64,000 bases of DNA. It comes from Siphonodentalium dalli (taxonomy: Eukaryota > Mollusca > Scaphopoda > Gadilida > Siphonodentaliidae). The DNA is taken from positions 112,881,195-112,945,194 of the forward strand of contig CP136065.1 in NCBI GenBank assembly GCA_032622095.1. Direction: 5' to 3'. This document shows positions 23,901 through 32,900 of this stretch, one piece after another. The notes under the pieces were generated by a model that was not told where the DNA came from, did not search any database, and saw nothing but the letters and a program-made list of their open reading frames with translations. The translations under genes were made by a program, and so were the position numbers. The first letter of the stretch is position 1; each line of letters starts with the position of its first letter.

Positions 23901-26900
23901 GTTTTTTGACAATCGGTCTTCCGTATCATTTCTACAACACAATTATCGTCTTATTACTTGCAGCACGACGTTATCGTGTGATCGACACGGAAGCGTTTTC
24001 TTTCAGAGTATGGTCAATATATTGCCGCCGGTGCAGTGTATTCTCGGATAGAAAACAAATAGGCCTATGCCGAGGGCAGAAACTAAGTTGCGAGGGGCAC
24101 CCCTGGTTGAGTGTGGGATATTTGGCACTCGGGACTTGGTTAGAGGGTTTTCGTTGGGTTGGTCTCCACCTTGGAATTTCCAACTGCACCCACCCCATTG
24201 AACCACACCAAACTCAGAAGTTTGTGTAAATAAATTTGCACCCCCCCCCCCCCCCCCGTGCTTTGATTTTTCCCAAATGTTCCCACACAGACTACTAGAT
24301 GGTAGCTTATTCTAAATGAACCAGTAATATTGTGGCCACTTGTCATGCAGGGGGTGGTTCGGCTCAGTATGAGATTAAAAAATCCTAACATCTAGTGGTA
24401 TAACGCCAGACAAATTTACACCCCGATTTAGTTGTTCTTAAATTAATTAGCAAGTAACTACTGACAAGGACACAGAACACGCGGGTTGGCCGATGGTTCG
24501 GCCCGATGTGAGAACATTTTGAAAATATGAACATGAAAATTTGACAATCCTAGCATCTAGACTGGCCTCAAGCTTTCCATTTCGGGGAAATTTTTAACCT
24601 GACACTAACCCTTAGGTTTGTAAATTGCCAACTGATGGCCATATGAGTCCATAATTTTGCAAATGAAAGGGAAATATGCAAATGTTGGTCTAAAAACAAC
24701 AAATTCGTCACTAAGAAATTGTTGGAAAATCAAGCTACGAGAAAAATTTCAACCTAATTTTGGTGTTGATTTTCCAATAAATGTTGCATTAGGTATGACT
24801 ACAATGGGGGGTAAGACCCCTGCATAACCACCCCTGTCGAAAAGTCCCTATATACTTGACACCCCATGCTAAGAGCGCGGTCTTGCATTCACTGAAGACG
24901 AGAAATAATCGATACTAAATAATGTTGGGTGGCACATATGAAATCATATAGAAATTTTAAAGGAGAAGACCACATATGGAGCAGAAATCAGGGGAAAATG
25001 AGCTCTCATAACCACAAAAGTGCACTAAAAACATCCCAATAAATCCAAATTGGATGCAAACGCATATAGTATATATATGGTATCGTTCTGTTTGCCTCTC
25101 TGTATCATATAAATACTTTTTCTAAAAACCCTTAAACCAATTCGACGTGCGATTTCCCTGCGCTCCTGTTGCGCAAATTCTAGTATAAAAAGTGCGTCTA
25201 TTTCAGACAAAGTTCAAACAGTAAATATGACCAGACAAGACATAGAAACCGCTAATCTCGTTACCAATCTAACAACACCAGTCGAACATGATTACCTTTC
25301 AAAGCAATAACACCGGACACCATGTTACGGACAACCACAGGCACACACACCATGGATAAATACACGGTCAAAAGAACGGCGTTTTTTTTGTACGGTTATA
25401 TCTGGCATATACCCATGGTTATATATAAACGGGCTACGAGCATCTGACTGCGGGTCTTTTTTCTGACATTGTCCCTTTTGAAGACATTATATAAAAGGAT
25501 AGAAAAATGTGAATTTTGTTATCTCCAAAACCATTCTGAATGGGACGTCCGTTACCTTGGAATCGCCCTATTGTGTTACCCAATGTCATTGGTGTTACCC
25601 TCATGTCATTGGTGTTACCGTAATAAAATGCATCTCCTAAGAAAACCAGTGAGGATTGTTTCTCTCCTTTTTCTGCCACAGGTAGAGACAAATAGACTTG
25701 ATCTCCTACCTATAGTTTGATTGGGAAAATATTCATGACCACATTATTTGCAAAAACAAACAAAGACCAAATTTATAACATTTTATCATATAACAGCGAT
25801 AACAGACCATAGCTTAACATGTAGATCATTCTCCATATGTCTCATATGTGGAAGTCAGTAGGTATGACCTACCTGTTAAGCATGATGAGTTTTGGTCAGA
25901 ATAACTTTTCTGTTTATAGGGCATTACACCATTGGTTGATAGTAACACAAATGACAAACATTTGGCTCATGGTCGGTTCGTTATGGTTGCCATAGCAACC
26001 ACGGTGACATTTTAGCACTGCTGCACATGTTTCTTGTACCTGCCAACCATGTATAATGATAATGAGTATTTAACTTTCTTCAGTATTCTAGTTTCAAAAT
26101 TAGTTTTTTATTTACTCGAAATGCACACTTTTGAAATATTGACCCACATACCTGCATACGCACATGCATGAAATAATATCAATAATAGACTGTACACGTA
26201 TGGCCACAGCACATGCAGCCACATACCAATTATATGTCATAGGCTATAGGAGGAATGAGATTCCCCCTATAGAGTATGGCACAGTAATATGTGATTATGT
26301 GAAGAATATGTGGCTGCAGGATCTGTGAATCGCTGAATGAAAAATATATATGATTAATATTGATTATGAAATGCCCGCCAAGCCGTAGGCCGCCAAGAAG
26401 GTAGAACTGCCATGACATCATGCTGACGGGTATAGTAGTGATGGACCAGAATGCCGAAGTCAAGTTGTTTGCTGGGTAGGAGCAGGAGGTAGCTTCTGAG
26501 GCCTCCAAACAGCACACCACGTCAGAGGGCGCCATGCACAAGACCCTGATGACGTTGACAGCAAGCAACCTGAAATGAATTACTGGCAGCAGAATATATG
26601 CTATAACATAGGAAGTTATATATGCAGGGAAGTGAACTTGAATGCTTAGTGGCCAGGAATTCTGTTAACTGCTTGGATCAATAGGTGGCGCAGACGACGT
26701 GTACCTTCAAAGTTTAGGTGCAGCATATGATGCATATCATTTCCAGCATAAAAATGTGTTTTATTTGCCAATTGGCTACAATTCTACAAACGGTTTATAG
26801 GCTCGGATGTAGGATACTCTACGTTCGGCACAAAGTCGTTTTAATTGAGTATTGATTCTTGTCACTTGTCACCAAGTGTAGCATGATCTTTCGGATGAGG

Positions 26901-29900
26901 TAAGATGGCTAGAAACGTGAATTTTGCTCGGCAAACTGCTTTTGAAACTGTGATTAAGTTGTTATAATTCGCCAAGATGTGTCGCTCTGATTTGCTGTCC
27001 ACATCGTTTGTTCCAACAAGAAAAATTATATGAGTGAAGTGCTTAAGCGTACTAGCCTTCAGTTTGCCAAGCATACTTGTCATCCTACTGATTGTGTAAC
27101 CTGGCATCAACATATAAGGAGTAATAGGCAATACTTGGTGGGGAAGATGACATTTAGTTCGTGCTATGCCACGTAACGTTAATTCCAATTTGAGCGCATC
27201 GAATGATGCAGCCTCAAAGTCAAGAATTTTGTGCAAAACTTTGAGGCCATTCAAGTAATTTTCTAAGAGACTGAACGGATTTGAATGAGCGAGACAAAAA
27301 TGAGTGTATAAAACTAGACTTCTAAGTTCCTGTAGATACTGGTAAGTCAGGTAGGTGAAAATATGCACGGAATAACATATATGCATATTTGTGGCGCAGA
27401 GTGCAGGCCCATGTTTAAAGTACGATCAAAATACAATTTTCCACTCCACATGAACCCCAGTAGGTGTATATCTCCTGTATTACAAAAAATTTGATGGAAA
27501 GCCCGAGCTGAGTCCCATTTAAATATATGGCAGTAATGAGATTTCTTTTTGATTAATGCAACCAAATCGTCCACTTTTGGATAGGTCAAATTGACAGGCT
27601 CACCCAAATTTTCTGCTGACGAAACTTGATCATTAACGGATGACCCGGGCGGAAAACTAAGATCGACTATAACACGCCGTTCAGAGGCGTTGTTTTTTGG
27701 AACTGTATTAAGAGGGCCGATTTTAATAGGACAATTGACAGGATTCGCATCGAATGGGCCGAGGATGGCGCTATATTCTTGTTCTTTCGTGATATATTTG
27801 TCGATGAATTTGTTTGTATTTTCCCGCATGGAAAGATCAAGAAAGGTAGAATTGAGTTATCTCTCTTCATTCATCGGCGCCTGCTAGGAGGCTATAGTCT
27901 ATTCCAAACTAATATTCCCTCATCTGCAATTACATAGTTTGACAAGGCCAAACTAACACAATGTGTAACCTCAAGCCCATGAACATCAGACAGATATTCC
28001 ATGCAAGAGGAATAACTCTAAACCCATGGTCATAGCTAATACCTTGGTTCTTCACACAGGAGCTCATTCTAGTAGCAAAAATATACATTGTAAGTTGTCT
28101 CTGAAAGTTTATTGGGATCAAGTGAACTGATATACCTGTACACATGCTTAAAGGAAAATGACACACCTCACTAAGTATGTGATATTAAAAACTCTTTAAT
28201 GCATGTTAAAGGGGTGCACTACACAATTTTATCGCTTTCAAATGGCTGGTTAAAAAAAAACCCTGCCTGGAAAATTTCCCTGTATTATCAGAAACAGAGT
28301 TGTTTTTTTGTTTGGGCCCTAGTATGGATGCAAACATTGAGCATTTGTGGGAGGGTGGTGATCTTTTAAGCAGGTTGAATATTGTTCACTAACAGGGAAC
28401 GTTAATAGTTTTTTCATGGCAAATATCGATCTCTATTGTAAACATCATGCTTTTCCATGTTTTATTCAATAAAACAATAAATTACACTATATTCTAATGG
28501 AATCTACTTCGTTTTATTATTTTATAAGTCAATTACAAACAAGGAGAAGTTGGCTTGGGGGGTCGCATTCATATTAATTTTGAGCAAAGATGAAAATAAA
28601 ATGAAAAAATAAAATAAAATGAAAAGCCACCCCTAACCCAAACCACACCATTAAATTTTTTTTGGCCCTAAACCCATGGCCATAGCCTAATAATTCATTG
28701 AATCTTCACACTGGAGCACATTCAAGTAGACAATATATACATTGGAAGTTGTCTCTGAAACTTTATTGGAACAAGTGAACTGATATACCTGTCGCCTGCT
28801 TCAAGGAAAATGACATACCTCATTAAGTATGTGTGTGATATTAAAACTCTTTAATACATGTTAAAGGGGGTGTACCACACTATTTTATTGCCTTCAAATG
28901 GCTTAATCAAAAAAAAGTTTTTTCCCCATGTTTTCGAAAAGAGAGATGTTTTTTTTTTTGGCCTAATTCACTTCCGTAGTTAATTACTGAAATCGAAACT
29001 GAAACCGTGAAAGCATGTATGCTGATCGAAAGAATGTACTTTAGTGTAAAAATTGTCGTCAAACAATATGCCCAAGATTTTAATGTTTTTGTTTGTTTTT
29101 GTTTTCCCCTCCTCCATCTAGGGAATTTTTCCACTCATGTTCGTAAACCAAGTCATTAAATTGCGGTGGCCTTACAGGCTTGTTTAGGATTACCTCTAGA
29201 TGGGAGCTATCAAATTAAAAAGATTTTTGATGAAAAACATGGCTGCCAGCAGCCATCTTTGATATCACTTTTTGCATCACTAAATCCTTTAACACGCTCT
29301 ACAGAGCATTCCTTCATCTGATTGCCACCAAACTTCATATGGATCCTCAGGGTGACCTCTACTTCAAGATGGGTGCTTACCATTTTTTCTGAATGTGTTA
29401 AAAAACATTGTTTCCAGTGGCCATTTTGGATTTTACTCTTTGTATTACTAAATCCTTTGGCACACATTACAGGTCACATTTCTCATCCAATCATTGCCAA
29501 AATTTCATATGGATCTTCGGGGTGACCTCTGGTTTTATATGCTTGAGTTATGGCCCTTAGTTCTGTGATATGGTTCTTTAGTTTGTCCATTTTTATACGC
29601 CCTTTTTGAAAAAAGGTTGTATTATGTTATCAGTCTGTCCGTCCGTCTGTCGAGTTGGTATGTGTATTTCCCAGCTAAAGATACAGGCCAAGTTCGAATA
29701 TAGGTTCCGTCCAAATATTTTTACGTGAGTTACGGCCCTTTTTCGACTTAGAATTTGACCGTCATTTAACATTTTTGGTTTCCGACCGATAACTCCAGTT
29801 TGGATTATTTGATCTGAACCAAAGTTGGTATGTGTATTTCCCAGCTAAAGATACAGGCCAAGTTCGAATATGGGTTCCGTCCAATTATTTTTACATGAGT

Positions 29901-32900
29901 TACGGCCCTTTTTTTACTTAGAATTTGACCGTCTGTTAACATTTTTGGTTTCCGACCGATAACTCCAGTTTGGATTATTTGATCTGAACCAAAGTTGGTA
30001 TGTGTATTTCCCAGCTAAAGATACAGGCCAAGTTCGAATATGGGTTCCGTCCAATTATTTTTACATGAGTTACGGCCCTTTTTCGACTTAGAATTTGACC
30101 GTCTGTTAACATTTTTGGTTTCCGACCGATAACTCCAGTTGGATTATTTGATCTGAACCAAAGTTGGTATGTGTATTTCCCAGCTAAAGATACAGGCCAA
30201 GTTCGAATATGGGTTCCGCCCAGTTATTTTTACATGAGTTACGGCCCTTTTTCGACTTAGAATTTGACCGTCTGTTAACATTTTTGGTTTCCGACCGATA
30301 ACTCCAGTTGGATTATTTGATCTGAACCAAAGTTGGCATGTGTATTTCCCAGCTAAAGATACAGGCCAAGTTCGAATATGGGTTCCGCCCAGTTATTTTT
30401 ACATGAGTTACGGCCCTTTTTCAACTTAGAATTTGACCAATTTCATAACATTTTGGTTTCTGACCGATAACTCCAGTTTTGATTATTTGAGCTGAACCAA
30501 AGCTGGTATGTGTATTTCCCAGCTAAAACTACAGACCAAGTTTGAATATAGGTTCTGTCTAATTATTTTTACATGAGTTATGGCCATTTTTTCGACTTAG
30601 AATTTGACCACATTTTGGCATTGAAATTAGGGGTATATCAGATTTTCTTCAAATGTAAGCTCAAAGTATTATATTATTTTGCGATAGTACAATTCGAAAT
30701 GGCTAAAGGGCGTATTTTGCCATGCCCTAGCGATGCTCTTGTTAGTGATTCTTGGACAGACAGATGCACTCTTATGGGCAAAAAACTTGACCAGAGCCAT
30801 CTTTGATGTGCACCCTTGTTTTCCGTTCTACTTTTACAGATCAAATAACAATTTCTAGTTCAGAGTTGTTTCTCATTATCAGGAATTTTGGATGTCCGCA
30901 TAGCTCAATGTAGATTTTATTGCAATACATTATGTGAAATAACTACATGCAATCAATCTAATTTAGCATAAGTGGGGATGTGTTCAGGAAACTTAGGTAT
31001 TTGAAAGCAAGTTTTCAAAAAATTCCATTTTCATCAAACAATAGCTTAAAGATGGTGTATCTCTTCTGGTCCATAATTACAACAAACCGATTTTAAGATT
31101 ACAAATAACTTTTTCTGTGAATAAAACAGACAAACTGAAGATTGGGTATATTATTAGATTGGGTATGTTATTATGCCCCCAACACCCTTAGGAGTTTCGG
31201 GTGCGTCTATCCGAACATGTCACCTTGTAACTCGGGTGTTAATTATCGGATTCCGTTGTCCTTAAGCATATTGATAGCACAGGTTGGGGGAAAGGATACC
31301 CACATACTTCGGGGTTCCTTCATTATTTTTTACCAGAGTTATGGCCCTTGTTTGACTTGGAAATTTTAAAACTTTTGTGTCAGTCCTAACATTTCAACTT
31401 GTTTGGAATGCTATTAGACCAGGATTGATGGAAGGATACTGACAGGTTTTGTTCATGTCTTTTTGTCAGAGTTATTGCCCTTATTGGAAATAGCAAGACT
31501 CATCTTGGCTTCAGTTACCATTGGCACAGTACTAAAATACCAGCAGCTGGAAATCATTGGAATAATGATAGGTCAATATGAAAAAATGGATACAAAGGGT
31601 TTTATCCATTGATTTCCTCAGAGTGATGGACTTTGGATTTAGAAAATAACAAAATCTTCCATCCATACAAATATTTAGTATGCCCACTTTCTAAATATGC
31701 TACGCTTGACTTGCACTTGTTATTTTATACTCTGGAAAATATATGAATAATGTTAGGAAGAGATACACTGTCTTTAAATTCAAGATTTATCTTTGTTCTG
31801 TAGAAAATCATACTATTTGATTTTACGTATATAATTTTGACAAAAGCATTAAACAAAATTTTAATGAATAAACATCTGTTTGCAGCGTGATGGACTGATG
31901 GGATTCTGGAGAGGAATTGTTCCTAGAACACTCCGTCGTACATTAATGGCTGCCATGGCGTGGACCGTTTATGAACAGGTTTGTGTCTGTTATTGGCATG
32001 TGGCATGAAGAATCTAAGTGATCTCAGAATCTCTTATTTATTTGTCAGACTTCTTCAATACATGTTTTTGCTTCTTGTATCCTCAGGTTATATGCCAAAT
32101 TCTGAGTTTAATATAGGTCTGAGTTACAAATTGATGTTTGATTTCTTGAATCGATGTTAAATTTCTTCAAAGTCTGTCAAATAGAATATGCAGATAATAG
32201 AAATAGATCCATAGAACTTCGGCATCGCAAAAGTTATTGTTTATTCTGTGTGTCCCATGGTCATTTCAAGACTGCTTTAAAGTGATGTGAATCACTCTAC
32301 TGAGATGTTCAGAATGGAATACAAAGAATCATGCCAAAATATGTTATGTTCATAAATTTGATATCAATATAGGCAGAAAATAGTGTCATGGTTAGAAAGG
32401 AATTACATGCAGTAACAATTGTTGGCGAAATCACTGCAATAATATTTATGCCAATAAATCGTCTTGAATAAAGTAGTAAATATTAACATTTGTGTGTAAT
32501 TCAAACGTTGTGTTCTCTGAAATGGCACATTTTGATATGGTTGGAATTTTCGATAATATTAGTTGATTGCTACATGCTACATTCTTCCTGTGGAAATAGT
32601 ATTTGGTTACTAACTTATGGGTTTTATTCACTGATTTAAATCCATAATATGTCTTTAACCTTTGGCAACTGAATACATGCTGATGAGTATTTACTCACAT
32701 TTGATTCATTTGTTGGGATGTTCGCCTGATAAGTTCAACAATTATATTAGACCTATTGAATGAACGTCACTGCATTTGAATCCTTAGATTGCTTTTATTA
32801 TCTGAATGCCCCTAACATTGAATAATGGACCATTCTAATGTACCGGTATACTTATTTATAACTGAATGATATAATACATTTGGTAATATAAGGCTTACAT

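Larger units (their letters stand above)
11040..31885 (+). other. SLC25A38 20.8-kb intron packed with mobile elements
   Basis: Donor GTAAGT at 11040 and acceptor 'tgtttgcag' at 31877-31885. It holds the Helitron array, two copies of a larger element, several MITEs, a tyrosine-recombinase retroelement remnant and tandem arrays, listed separately. A decayed family A fragment lies at 11190-11300. Stretches with nothing recognised include 17180-18060, 19090-19930, 20045-20800, 25650-26200, 26600-26860, 28270-28660 and 30770-31140. Confidence 0.9.
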
